This document shows, one piece after another, positions 57,201-64,000 of a stretch of DNA of 64,000 nt. The stretch lies in NCBI GenBank assembly GCA_024742875.1, contig JANSXP010000022.1, positions 31,094 through 95,093 on the forward strand, read 5' to 3'. The translations under genes and the position numbers were made by a program. Position 1 is the stretch's first letter. Each line of letters opens with the position of its first letter. The stretch comes from Planctomycetaceae bacterium. GTDB taxonomy: Bacteria > Planctomycetota > Planctomycetia > Planctomycetales > Planctomycetaceae. The notes under the pieces are model-generated. The model did no database searches and had not been told where the DNA came from. It saw nothing but the letters and a program-made list of their open reading frames with translations.

Positions 57201-57343
57201 ACATTGGGCAGCGGAATCATGATGGTGTGCTGCTGTCGATCCGGATGCGGATCTGCGTTGCAGTATCCCTGCTGTTCCCACTCCTGCATCCAGCGAGACT
57301 GCGCGTTGGCGGGTTCGTAGGCTTTTGGCAATTCGGTCGTCAT
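54290..57343 (-). CDS. valS: Valine--tRNA ligase
   Basis: 1017 residues from ATG 57343; the upstream extension is unlike the family. Class I synthetase: HIGH motif HMGH at 53-56 (PLPNVTGALHMGH), PGTDHAGIATQ, and KMSKS as TMSKSKGNGVDP near 596. The C-terminal coiled-coil arm (DAEKERLQKQLGEISGQIL) is present. After GETQDVRLPVG there is an insertion of about 60 residues with CPFC and CKSC (about 638-673), a zinc-ribbon-like element, before FEYGRNFCNKLWNASRF. It lies 120 bp downstream of cimA on the same strand, so it may share the leader-controlled transcript. The TAA abuts repeat copy E. Confidence 0.95.
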   Translation of the reverse strand: MTTELPKAYEPANAQSRWMQEWEQQGYCNADPHPDRQQHTIMIPLPNVTGALHMGHCLNGTVQDLLTRWRRMQGREALWMPGTDHAGIATQAVVERRMHEEEGLTRHDIGRDALVERIWKWKDQYEGRILNQLKQIGASCDWRRVRFTLDDVCSRAVRRTFFKMFNDGLIFRGKRLVNWDSHLQTAVADDEVYTEEVDGNFWTFNYPVVDDSGTDTDQLICFSTTRPETMLGDTAVCVHPTDERYTDLIGRSVRIPVNGRLIPIVADALLADKELGTGAVKVTPAHDPNDYACGLRNDLEMINILNADGTINDNGGDFEGMDRRDARKAIVAKMEELGHFEGVEDRKIPKKFSDRSKTEIEPFLSDQWFVKMDTLAQSAMDAVSDNRVRIFPQRYTKTYMDWLGEKRDWCISRQLWWGHRIPVWAFKIESRESAIAHLSAFGAKATDSDTIEFPAEYDGILAAQFAPGLLPGEELVLACVDAGNESVEAGLNELGFEQDPDVLDTWFSSALWPHATLGWPDAAHNPPTTQSEATSTQSGTNEVLDFFYPGSVLVTSRDIITLWVARMVLTGLYNMGDVPFEHVYIHPKILDGLGQTMSKSKGNGVDPLELIEKYGTDAVRFTIASLCGETQDVRLPVGYECPFCQAIIPQTAKHQKMAPRGGKTPTINCKSCQKDFQFPSPWFTPDEGAEVARIVSERFEYGRNFCNKLWNASRFAFMNLEGYTPGEIPLADLEMEDRWILSRLATTATSVTTMLDRYQFDQATRTIRDFTWNEFCDWYLEMIKPRLKDDTRRPLAQRMLVFVIDQLMRLLHPFAPFITEELWAHLNTLAPSRGLGTPTAAESHVMIAAWPTLDESLIDAELEKRFERLQDTIVAVRNVRAHYKISPKEPLKLFMRCSPEVADQMNAVADQFDNLSRTMLEAAGLDISRPGASGTFTIDDAEGYIPLEGLIDLDAEKERLQKQLGEISGQILSREKKLANKNFTDKAPENVVNDVRETLASLQNQKDSIDRMLSELS

Positions 57344-57427
57344 GATGGCAGATGCTGTACGTTGTCTGAGGAAAGAAACAGAAGCGGGCCGTTGCCGGGT
57401 AAGGCAGACACGGTGGCAGACGGATTT

Positions 57428-57466
57428 GGCAAACGATTCAGGCAAACAGATCAGGCAAACAGATCA
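57428..57466 (-). repeat. 13-bp tandem repeat starting at the cimA stop codon
   Basis: On the minus strand, units of TGATCTGTTTGCC at 57454-57466 and 57441-57453, and a variant TGAATCGTTTGCC at 57428-57440. The first unit's TGA is the cimA stop codon, so each unit repeats a stop triplet. Confidence 0.85.
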
Positions 57467-59044
57467 GGCAGATGGGCTGTCGCCAACCGCGCCGCGATCT
57501 TTGTGAATTTTGTATTCGAAGGCGTCCACCAGAGCGATCCAGCTGGCTTCGATGATGTTTTCACTGACACCGACGGTGCTCCAGACGTCATCGCGATCTT
57601 TGCTTTCGATCACCACGCGAACGCGGGCCGCCGTGCCTTCGGTGCTGTTGATCACACGCACTTTGTAGTCCACCAGCGACATCTGAGCGAGCCCTGCGTA
57701 AGACCCCGTCAGCGCCTTTCGCAAGGCTGCGTCCAGTGCGTTCACGGGACCGTCGCCTTCGCCCACCACGTGCTGGCTTTCGCCGTTCACGGCCAGCTTG
57801 ATGACGGCTTCTGTAACGGGCTCACGGGACTGGTTCTCCACATTGACGCGGTAGTGGTCCAGGTCGAACGTCTTCTGGTAGGTGCCGGCGTTTTTCATCA
57901 CGAGCAGGTCAAACGAGGCTTCCGCCGCTTCAAACTGGTAGCCGTCGTTTTCCAGATCCTGCACGGCACCCAGGATCTTTGCCTGCAGGTCTTTGTCTTC
58001 TTCCAGCCGGAACTTGGTCGTCTTGGCCATGATGTTGGAACGACCGGACAACTCGCTGACAAGGATACGACGGGCGTTGCCAACCGCTTCGGGCGTGATG
58101 TGCTCGTAGCTGTGGGCAATCTTGTTGACCGCGTGCACGTGCATTCCGCCTTTGTGAGCAAACGCGCTGGAGCCGACAAACGGCTGACCGTTGCGAAAGT
58201 TCATGTTGGCGATTTCGTAAACATAGCGAGACAGTTCGGTGAGCCGACTGATGCCGTCAGCGGTGAGCACATCATAACCAAGCTTGAGCTTGAGGTTGGC
58301 CGCCATGCTGACCAGGTCCACATTGCCGCAGCGTTCTCCGATGCCGTTGATGGTGCCCTGCACCTGCACGGCGCCGGCTTCCACGCCGGCCAGCGAGTTG
58401 GCCACCGCCAGCTCGCTGTCGTTGTGACAGTGGATGCCAATGGCCACGTCCACTTCTTCGGTGAGCGCCTTCACAGCCGCCGCGATCTGGGCGGGCAGCG
58501 AGCCGCCGTTGGTGTCGCACATGCAGATCATATCTGCACCGGCGTCAGCCGCCGCTTTCCAGGTCTGCAGAGCGTACTCCGGATTGGCGTGAAAACCGTC
58601 AAAGCAGTGTTCGGCGTCGTAGATGACTTCGCGGCCTTCGGATTTGGCATAGGCAACGGAGTCACTGATCATGTCCAGATTCTCCTGCAGCGACACGCGC
58701 AGCACTTCGGTCACATGCAGGTCCCACGTTTTTCCAACAATGGTGATCACGGGCGCCTGACTGTTGACCAGTGCCTGCATGCCCACGTCTTCGCTGGCCT
58801 TGATGCCTTTGCGGCGCGTCATGCCGAAGGCCGTGATCTTTGCATGCTTCCACTCCATTTCCGAGGCCCGCTGAAAGAACTCTTCGTCCTTGGGATTGGA
58901 CAGCGGATAGCCCCCCTCGATGTAGTCAAAGCCCAGTTCATCCAGTTTGCGGGCAATCATCAGCTTGTCCTGCAAAGAGAAGTTGACGCCTTCTCCCTGA
59001 GAGCCATCGCGAAGTGTTGTGTCGTAAAGCTGGATTCGAGACAT
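57464..59044 (-). CDS. cimA: (R)-citramalate synthase
   Basis: 526 residues from ATG 59044. Condenses pyruvate and acetyl-CoA to citramalate, the threonine-independent entry to isoleucine synthesis. DRE-TIM barrel: QLYDTTLRDGSQGEGVNFS (5-23), FDYIEGGYPLSNPKD, MICMCDTNGGSLP, metal motif GIHCHND, and VQGTINGIGERCGN. The C-terminal regulatory (LeuA-dimer-like) domain is present. IPMS and homocitrate synthase are relatives; the GGYPLSNPKD and overall arrangement favour the CimA subgroup. Preceded by an Ile/Val-rich leader peptide and terminator, implying attenuation by branched-chain amino acid supply. valS follows. Confidence 0.9.
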   Translation of the reverse strand: MSRIQLYDTTLRDGSQGEGVNFSLQDKLMIARKLDELGFDYIEGGYPLSNPKDEEFFQRASEMEWKHAKITAFGMTRRKGIKASEDVGMQALVNSQAPVITIVGKTWDLHVTEVLRVSLQENLDMISDSVAYAKSEGREVIYDAEHCFDGFHANPEYALQTWKAAADAGADMICMCDTNGGSLPAQIAAAVKALTEEVDVAIGIHCHNDSELAVANSLAGVEAGAVQVQGTINGIGERCGNVDLVSMAANLKLKLGYDVLTADGISRLTELSRYVYEIANMNFRNGQPFVGSSAFAHKGGMHVHAVNKIAHSYEHITPEAVGNARRILVSELSGRSNIMAKTTKFRLEEDKDLQAKILGAVQDLENDGYQFEAAEASFDLLVMKNAGTYQKTFDLDHYRVNVENQSREPVTEAVIKLAVNGESQHVVGEGDGPVNALDAALRKALTGSYAGLAQMSLVDYKVRVINSTEGTAARVRVVIESKDRDDVWSTVGVSENIIEASWIALVDAFEYKIHKDRGAVGDSPSA

Positions 59045-59151
59045 GGTGGATTTTCGCAGGTAAAGGCGGTCGCCTGAGACGAGACTTTCCAAGTCTCATC
59101 GAAACTTCCGCTGGTGTTGACGACCGAAATTCGGGCTTTCGCAGGTTGCAC

Positions 59152-59207
59152 AAAAAAAGCCCTCAGTTTCCTGAGGGCTGGCAAGTATCTGTTTGATCTA
59201 CCTCAGG
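59152..59207 (-). promoter_or_regulatory. Transcription attenuator: antiterminator arm and intrinsic terminator before cimA
   Basis: Minus strand. Terminator: AGCCCTCAG (59171-59179), GAAA loop, CTGAGGGCT (59158-59166) and seven T (59152-59158). A competing arm CCTGAGG (59201-59207) is perfectly complementary to CCTCAGG (59170-59176) in the terminator's 5' stem. That arm begins four bases after the leader stop codon (59212-59214), so a ribosome releasing at the stop would mask it and allow termination. A ribosome stalled at Ile/Val codons would leave it free and permit read-through into cimA. Confidence 0.8.
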
Positions 59208-59211
59208 CAAT

Positions 59212-59280
59212 TCAGTTGCGGCTGCTGACGATTACGCCGCAGATGCTAATAATCTGAATGCCGATGATAGGAGTTGTCAT
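59212..59280 (-). CDS. Ile/Val-rich leader peptide of the cimA attenuator
   Basis: 22 codons from ATG 59280 to TGA 59212. Begins MTTPIIGIQIISI and continues CGVIV; contains seven Ile (positions 5, 6, 8, 10, 11, 13, 17), two Val (16, 18) and two Thr. Such density in so short a frame, right before a terminator in front of an isoleucine-pathway gene, matches leader peptides of ilv/leu attenuators. No strong Shine-Dalgarno is visible. Confidence 0.75.
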   Translation of the reverse strand: MTTPIIGIQIISICGVIVSSRN

Positions 59281-59339
59281 GCTGTGTTTGCCGCTGCTGA
59301 ACGCGCGACATGCTGGTGACAGGGTTGAGTCAGAGCCGG

Positions 59340-59368
59340 ATGCTATTGTCTGCCTGCAGGTTCGTCAA
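59340..59368 (-). promoter_or_regulatory. Candidate promoter for the cimA leader
   Basis: Minus strand: TTGACG (59363-59368) and TAGCAT (59340-59345) separated by 17 bases. This matches 5/6 of the -35 and 4/6 of the -10 consensus. It would start transcription near 59333, about 50 bases before the leader ATG. Confidence 0.55.
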
Positions 59369-59430
59369 CGAATTTCCCCGGATTGTCCTCTGGAGAGACG
59401 GGCGGGACTGTGTCAGCGAGCCAGTGGCCA

Positions 59431-59577
59431 GCGAAGCCGAAGCGAATTCCGGATTCGCAGAGCGAGCCGGATCCGCGGTCCAACGCCTACACCCAGTCGG
59501 AAGGCGGATGCTGCAGGCGAAGCCGAAGCGAATTCCGGATTCGCAGAGCGATCCGGATCCGCAGTCCGACGCCTACA
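59431..59577 (-). repeat. Pair of 61-bp direct repeats, one overlapping the argF stop
   Basis: Units at 59431-59491 and 59517-59577, offset 86 bp, differing at a few positions. Plus-strand core GCGAAGCCGAAGCGAATTCC, then GGATTCGCAGAGCG. On the minus strand the second unit begins with the argF TAG (59573-59575), followed by GCGTCGGACTGCGGATCCGG. Same stop-codon placement as the GC-rich family, unrelated sequence. Confidence 0.9.
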
Positions 59578-60481
59578 TAATCCACGCAAACAGTCCCCGG
59601 GCCAGGTGCATGCGGTTCTCGGCCTGCTGAAAGACAATACTGGACTCGCCATCCATTACGTCGTCGGTGACTTCCAGGCCGCGTTTGGCGGGCAGGTCGT
59701 GCATGAATTTGACGGTCCCGGGAGCGCAGGCCATTAGCTCTTTGTTGACCTGAAATGCACCAAACGCTTTCTTGCGGCGTTCGGCTTCTTCTTCCTGGCC
59801 CATGCTGGCCCAGACGTCCGTGTAGACCACATCAGCAGTCGAGACGGCCTCCTGTGGGTTATCTGTCTGTGACACTTTTGCGTCCGGATAACGCCGCAGC
59901 AGGTCGGTCATGAAGTCAGCCGGCATCTCAAATCCGGACGGAACCGCGAGAGTAAACTTCATACCGGTCATGGCTGCGGCTATGGCCAGAGACATGGCCA
60001 CATTGTTGCCATCACCAACAAAGACCAGGTGGACATTCGTATGGCCAAATGTTTCCTGAATGGTGAGCAGGTCGGTCAGTGCCTGGCAGGGATGACGGTC
60101 ATCGGACAACGCGTTGATGATCGGGCAGGTGCTGATTTCCGAAAAGTCGTCAATCAACTGCTGCGAGAACGTCCGCATCGTGATCACGTCCGCATAGGAA
60201 CTGATCACGCGCGCCACGTCGTTGAGAGATTCCCGGCCGTTCAGCCCGGCGTCGGCGGTGGTCAGAAACAGGCCCGATCCGCCCAGGTTGGCCATTGCCG
60301 CTTCAAAGCTGTTGCGGGTTCGCAGCGATGGTTTTTCAAACAGCTGCACCAGTACGCGCCCCGGAAACATCTGAGGACGATCGCCATCCCGATGACGACG
60401 TTTGAGGTCTGCTGCGAGCTTGAGGATCTCCAGAAGTTCTGCGGGAGTCAGGTCATACAGCGATGTCAGATGTCGTGGCAT
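59573..60481 (-). CDS. argF: Ornithine carbamoyltransferase
   Basis: 302 residues, usual length. Converts ornithine and carbamoyl phosphate to citrulline in arginine synthesis. Carbamoyl-phosphate motif LFEKPSLRTRNSFE (48-60; SLRTR variant of STRTR), MRTF, DDRHPCQALTD (128-138), the ornithine loop YTDVWASMGQEEE, and ENRMH near the end. The normally strict HCLP motif reads H261-D-L-P, with AKRG after it instead of AHRG. Asp in place of the ornithine-contacting Cys is unusual; a different acceptor is possible, but the DVW.SMG loop favours ornithine. Confidence 0.9.
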   Translation of the reverse strand: MPRHLTSLYDLTPAELLEILKLAADLKRRHRDGDRPQMFPGRVLVQLFEKPSLRTRNSFEAAMANLGGSGLFLTTADAGLNGRESLNDVARVISSYADVITMRTFSQQLIDDFSEISTCPIINALSDDRHPCQALTDLLTIQETFGHTNVHLVFVGDGNNVAMSLAIAAAMTGMKFTLAVPSGFEMPADFMTDLLRRYPDAKVSQTDNPQEAVSTADVVYTDVWASMGQEEEAERRKKAFGAFQVNKELMACAPGTVKFMHDLPAKRGLEVTDDVMDGESSIVFQQAENRMHLARGLFAWIM

Positions 60482-60648
60482 GGAAATGAAGCCGAGAAGG
60501 GGAAAAAAGAAAACGACCAGAAGGCCAGAAGAGCCTCATAGTCGTTCGAGTGCCTGTGTGGACGCGATTCTCTCATCAAGGTTCGTCCACCGTAAGGCTG
60601 CGACATGAAATTCAGACGATTTGGCCGCGTTATTGGCGTTTTCGGCAC

Positions 60649-60682
60649 AAAAAAACTCGAAGCCCACGATGTGACTTCGAGT
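60649..60682 (-). terminator. Intrinsic terminator after the Cys-rich protein gene
   Basis: Minus strand: ACTCGAAG (60675-60682) pairs with CTTCGAGT (60655-60662) with an inner CAC/GTG pairing, followed by seven T (60649-60655). It lies about 45 bases downstream of the Cys-rich gene's stop. Confidence 0.85.
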
Positions 60683-60726
60683 CTTAGGAATCTCTGATGG
60701 CCTGTCTTAACAAGCCTCTTCGAGCA

Positions 60727-61191
60727 CTACTGGCAGCCACCGCCGCAAGTGCTGACTGGTGCACCGCATGAGGTACCGCAGGTGCTGACGCTCTGGCAGC
60801 GAACTTTTCTGCAGCGGACTTTGCGGCAACGAACCTTCTTACAGCGAACTTTCTTCACTTTGCAGCAGGTCGGGGCGGGCTCGCAGCATGGTGCTGGTTC
60901 GCAGCATGTCGGGGCTGGCTCGCAACAGGCAGGAGCGGGGGCTGGTGCACAGCAGGTGGGCGCCGGTGCCGGAGCACACGTGTTGCAGGCGGGAGCGGGA
61001 GCCGTGCAACCACCGCAGGCAGAAACAACCTGAACACCACAACCATCACAGGCAGGTGCTGTCGTGAAGCTGCAACTCGTGCCACAGCCGCCACAGGAGC
61101 GAGCTTTGCCAAACAGACCGGCTTCTGCACCGGCAGGAGCCACAACAGCTGTCAGACCCAGGACCAGCAGCATAGAAAATACGTGTTTCAT
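60727..61191 (-). CDS. Exported cysteine-rich repeat protein
   Basis: 154 residues. Signal peptide to about 24 (VVAPAGAEA). The mature chain has very high Cys content in three zones: CGGCG/CDGCG clusters; a Pro/Ala-rich region of CCEPAPT and CAPAPAP repeats; and a basic KKVRCKKVRCRKVRC repeat ending in a CGTSCGAP/CGGGC tail. It is probably disulfide cross-linked or metal-binding at the cell surface or wall. No family confidently recognised. An intrinsic terminator follows. Confidence 0.75.
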   Translation of the reverse strand: MKHVFSMLLVLGLTAVVAPAGAEAGLFGKARSCGGCGTSCSFTTAPACDGCGVQVVSACGGCTAPAPACNTCAPAPAPTCCAPAPAPACCEPAPTCCEPAPCCEPAPTCCKVKKVRCKKVRCRKVRCRKVRCQSVSTCGTSCGAPVSTCGGGCQ

Positions 61192-61667
61192 TTCCGTTCT
61201 CCGTGTTCAAACTTAAGACTGTGCGCAATGCACAAATGTTTAGTAATTGCCGACTCCATCCGGCGGGCGGGGAACATAAGAAACACAGACTTCCCACACA
61301 ACCGATCCGTCGCATCCTTCCCAGAACTTTACCTGGAGTCAGTCCCGCACTGCGACTTCGCGATGACCAACCGGTGTTCCGAGCACCAAAACACGGAAAA
61401 AACGGCGGCATCGCGGCACAGCGGGGCTGGTCCGCCAGGCACGCCAGCGGATCGCAACCGCTCAGAATTAGGCAGCAGGGGTGAAAATTGCTCCGGTTTG
61501 AGTGCCGCAGACCGTCATCCGGGATCGAGCGGGGGTTCCCGCCGGCAATCGTCCGGCAATGCCGACCGGGGAACGAAGGCGACAATGCTCACAGCACCGT
61601 CCGATCCCATCTCACTACTGCCACAAGACGTTGGGTCGCTTCAGCTCACTGCGCCGCCCGAGCAGCG
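61192..61667. other. Intergenic region, no gene seen
   Basis: 476 bp upstream of the Cys-rich gene and downstream of the esterase gene. Plus-strand frames here have no domain and appear to be chance frames. It should hold the Cys-rich gene's promoter. Confidence 0.4.
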
Positions 61668-62576
61668 TCAACTGAACTGGTGGATCGCCGCACTGATGTC
61701 CGCAATCGCGGCCACTCCCGACGGAAAGGCCTCGGAAAAGTGCACGAATCCATGGAGCAGCCCGGCATAGTTCTGTGACGTGACCCGATTGCCGGCCTCC
61801 ACCAAAACCTGTGCCAGCGTCTCACATTCTGATCGCAGCACATCATACTCAGCAATCATCACAAAGGCCGGCGGCAGGTCTGAATGGTCCGCCTCTTTCG
61901 ACAGCAGATCCACATAAGGCCCGGGCGCTTCGTCCTGAAGATACTGTTCCCAGAACCACATCATCGTCTGCCGGGTGAGCCCAAAGCCGTCATACAAATC
62001 CTGATACGAGGGCGTGGAAAAGTTGGGACTGACGACCGGGTAGATCAGCACCTGTCCCGCCAGCGTCATTCCCGCGTCGCGACATTTCATGGCCACGCCA
62101 CACGCCAGATTGCCGCCCGCACTGTCACCGGCCACAACCACCCTGGTCGAATGCAAACCCAGTGACTGCGAATCCTGCACCAACAGCTGCGTGGCTTCCA
62201 GGCAGTCATCCAGAGCTGCCGGACAGGCATGCTCCGGTGCACAGCGATATTCAACGGACACCACATTCACCCGGGCTGTCGCCGCCAGTCGACGGCACAG
62301 CGTATCGTGCGTCTCGATATTCCCCAAAACCCAGCCACCACCATGAAAGTAGACCACCGTTGTCTCGTCCGGTGTGGAATCCGGCTGGTACACCCTGAGC
62401 CTCACGCCAGACGCGGTCTGACCGTCCGCCACGCGAAACAGATCCGGCCCGTCGCCAAACACCCCCAAATGATCGAACGTGTCGCGAGCTTCCGCCACTG
62501 GCATGTCGTACCACGCGCGGGCATCGCGCGCCGCCACAGCCGCCAGAAACAGCTCACTTTCCGGATGCAAAGCCAT
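61668..62576 (-). CDS. Alpha/beta hydrolase, hormone-sensitive-lipase (esterase) family
   Basis: 302 residues from ATG 62576. Oxyanion-hole motif YFHGGGWVLG (about 78-87), nucleophile elbow GDSAGGN (Ser about 155), catalytic Asp in AEYDVLRSE, and His in LLHGFVHF. No signal peptide with this start, so probably a cytosolic carboxylesterase; the substrate is unknown. The longer frame to 62717 runs through the upstream gene's terminator and was rejected. Confidence 0.9.
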   Translation of the reverse strand: MALHPESELFLAAVAARDARAWYDMPVAEARDTFDHLGVFGDGPDLFRVADGQTASGVRLRVYQPDSTPDETTVVYFHGGGWVLGNIETHDTLCRRLAATARVNVVSVEYRCAPEHACPAALDDCLEATQLLVQDSQSLGLHSTRVVVAGDSAGGNLACGVAMKCRDAGMTLAGQVLIYPVVSPNFSTPSYQDLYDGFGLTRQTMMWFWEQYLQDEAPGPYVDLLSKEADHSDLPPAFVMIAEYDVLRSECETLAQVLVEAGNRVTSQNYAGLLHGFVHFSEAFPSGVAAIADISAAIHQFS

Positions 62577-62627
62577 AACCAAAGTCCGCTGAGTGATGAC
62601 AGGCCGCCACAGCCTCGCCTGCCGCTT

Positions 62628-62665
62628 AAAAAACAATCGCCTCGGCAAACATGCCGAGGCGATTG
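62628..62665 (-). terminator. Strong intrinsic terminator after the 354-residue exported protein gene
   Basis: A perfect 14-bp stem, CAATCGCCTCGGCA with TGCCGAGGCGATTG (62634-62647 and 62652-62665), a 4-base loop, then a T run on the minus strand (62628-62633). It separates this gene from the esterase downstream. Confidence 0.93.
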
Positions 62666-62719
62666 TCAATCTCTGAACCCATATTAGCCCATTCGCCGCA
62701 TGGTGACGCGGCCGCACAT

Positions 62720-63784
62720 CTAGCGTCCCGGAACTTCCACCAGTTTGGGGGTGGCATCAAACATCCACATTTTGTCCGGCTGACGGCCATTCGAAAGATC
62801 GCGGGGGATCGTCAGCACTTCGGCCGTCATTTGTTCACGCCCCTCATGCATCCGCAGCTTGCCTCGGAAGCGTGCCGCCAACTGAGCGATTCGGGGATCA
62901 CTGGGGCTGTCGAATGCTCCCACAGTCACGTAAGACTGATAACGCTCATGATGAACGTACGCTTCAAAATCAGAACCGTACCCCAGACCACGAGCATTGC
63001 GCAGTGCCTGCGTCAGTTCCCACGCCTTCTGCCCTGCCTCGTCCAGACTGTCACCCATCATCTTGTCAAAAAAGTTCTGCGCCTTCGCCTGCGTGCGACC
63101 AGCCACCTGAGTGATACTAGTCCCGCGGAACGTGGCAATCCGCAGCGAATACTTCCCCTTGCTCTTCATCAGCGCATACTCGGCATCCGAGTTCAACCGC
63201 TTCAGCAAAGGATCCACCGACCTGCGTTTGATGTCTGCCGCAGACATCAGCGGATTGACCGTCATGTGCGCACGAGCCAGAGCCTTCGGCCGCCCAGGAG
63301 TGCGCGGAATAATGCCGCCGTACCGCTCATCCGACAGGAACTTCGGTTCATACCCATCCTTCAGGAACTTCAGCACACGGGCCGCCGTCTTGTCGTCCGG
63401 GCTTTTATAGTTGCCCGCCAGCACGGCCACCCCCTCATGACGGGCCACGTAGCTTCGTGTCGTGTCATCCGCATTCCGGTCGAACCCCTTCAATTCGCCC
63501 ATCTGTGCTGACTGCCGAAACGTGTACGCCGGTACTCCCATCTTTCGCAATTCGTAAACCACCTGGTTGGCCGCCTGATCGGCCGTCAACCCCTTCTTAT
63601 GACGCGTCTCACTCTGAGGAACATCACGAAACGCGGCCACCATAATCATCCACGGACCATGCTGGGCCGTCAGCTTGTAGCGTTTGCCACGCACCGCCTC
63701 CACCTTCGCAGACGCAGTCGGCAACACCGACACAAACAGGGCCAAAACAAGCAAAAAGACGAGCAAACGGCGGCAGGAAGACAT
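62720..63784 (-). CDS. Conserved-looking exported protein with SPOR-like segments
   Basis: 354 residues. Signal peptide 1-26 (LLVLALFVSVLPTASA). Two regions have the ...VAAFRDVPQSE... / ...LRKMGVPAYTF pattern and TVGAFDSPSDPRIAQLAARF pattern reminiscent of SPOR-type domains; the match is weak. The middle is basic. Function unknown. Monocistronic, with its own terminator. Confidence 0.7.
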   Translation of the reverse strand: MSSCRRLLVFLLVLALFVSVLPTASAKVEAVRGKRYKLTAQHGPWMIMVAAFRDVPQSETRHKKGLTADQAANQVVYELRKMGVPAYTFRQSAQMGELKGFDRNADDTTRSYVARHEGVAVLAGNYKSPDDKTAARVLKFLKDGYEPKFLSDERYGGIIPRTPGRPKALARAHMTVNPLMSAADIKRRSVDPLLKRLNSDAEYALMKSKGKYSLRIATFRGTSITQVAGRTQAKAQNFFDKMMGDSLDEAGQKAWELTQALRNARGLGYGSDFEAYVHHERYQSYVTVGAFDSPSDPRIAQLAARFRGKLRMHEGREQMTAEVLTIPRDLSNGRQPDKMWMFDATPKLVEVPGR

Positions 63785-63870
63785 CCGTGTATTCCTTGCA
63801 GAAAGGTGAGGTGTTCGAGAGGCCTCAAACTGTAAACCACCCTCCCAATCAAGTCCATACCAAGCCCGGC

Positions 63871-63982
63871 CGGCCGGGACGCCCCGGCAGGCGGTGGCGT
63901 GGATCGCTGATGCTGCGTGGGGCGTCTCTGCGCCGAGTCGCTCCGCGTTGCTGCGCTATCGACACCCCAGGTCGCACCGCAC
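63871..63982 (+). repeat. GC-rich repeat, copy F, with the start of another at the window edge
   Basis: CGGCCGGGACGCCCCGGC, AGGCGGTGGCGTGG, then GGGGCGTCTCTGCGCCGAGT and a CGCTCCGCGTTGCTGCG core: the same block order as copies A-D. It is not next to a visible stop codon, because the left neighbour starts here on the other strand. GGCCGGGACGGC at 63989-64000 may begin a further copy. Confidence 0.8.
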
Positions 63983-64000
63983 CTGGCCGGCCGGGACGGC

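Noticed and set aside
56327..59077. 916-residue plus-strand frame
   Set aside because: It lies antisense to valS and cimA, whose motifs are unmistakable. Long antisense frames arise from the GC-rich codon pattern.
59152..59280. T-box riboswitch before cimA
   Set aside because: No T-box consensus or long specifier stem is present. The short Ile/Val-rich frame directly before the terminator fits leader-peptide attenuation better.
61183..61770. Plus-strand frames of 93-195 residues over the 61.2-61.8 kb gap
   Set aside because: No domain, biased composition, and they run into the antisense of the esterase gene.

Overview
The window looks like a chromosomal segment of a planctomycete, roughly 58-60% GC by eye. 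The signs are a DUF1559 prepilin-like protein, two large Calx-beta surface proteins with an N-terminal LE.R.LLAA motif, an ECF sigma factor next to a zinc-ribbon Ser/Thr kinase, many small exported proteins of unknown function, weak Shine-Dalgarno signals and little operon structure. No tRNA, rRNA, transposase, prophage or CRISPR array was seen.

Layout. 1-6.5 kb: truncated alkaline phosphatase, PAS hybrid histidine kinase, WYL regulator and Mrr-type nuclease. 6.5-13 kb: two paralogous surface proteins. 13-25 kb: GNAT, DUF1559 plus lipoprotein, YggS-type PLP protein, ArsR-like regulator coupled to an S41 peptidase, LolA-like protein, LamG/pectate-lyase-fold protein, and a receiver-like gene interrupted by TGA. 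25-35 kb: short asparaginase, RND/MMPL exporter, small exported proteins and a DNA alkylation repair protein. 35-44.5 kb: tripartite tricarboxylate transporter with fused TctC-TctB, pyrB plus a degenerate pyrC, kinase/sigma pair, trxB. 44.5-54 kb: purH, DUF2325 and DUF4272 proteins, and a tandem array of four paralogous membrane proteins. 54-61 kb: valS, citramalate synthase and argF. 61-64 kb: Cys-rich exported protein, esterase, conserved exported protein.

The most interesting signal lies upstream of citramalate synthase (cimA, minus strand). A candidate promoter is followed by a 22-codon leader with seven Ile and two Val codons, then a 7-bp antiterminator arm immediately after the leader stop, then a strong intrinsic terminator. 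This has the architecture of ribosome-mediated transcription attenuation and would control an isoleucine-pathway enzyme and, downstream, valyl-tRNA synthetase.

A second theme is repeats that start at stop codons. A GC-rich element of about 100 bp begins directly after five stop codons (Calx-beta protein, RND exporter, trxB, purH, valS), with a sixth copy near the window end. A different 61-bp repeat overlaps the argF stop, and a 13-bp tandem repeat begins at the cimA stop. A third theme is a five-member membrane-protein family with an N-terminal NPF.AP motif; two junctions of its tandem array share the same 14-bp gene overlap.

All calls come from reading the sequence and recognising motifs; no database search was made.
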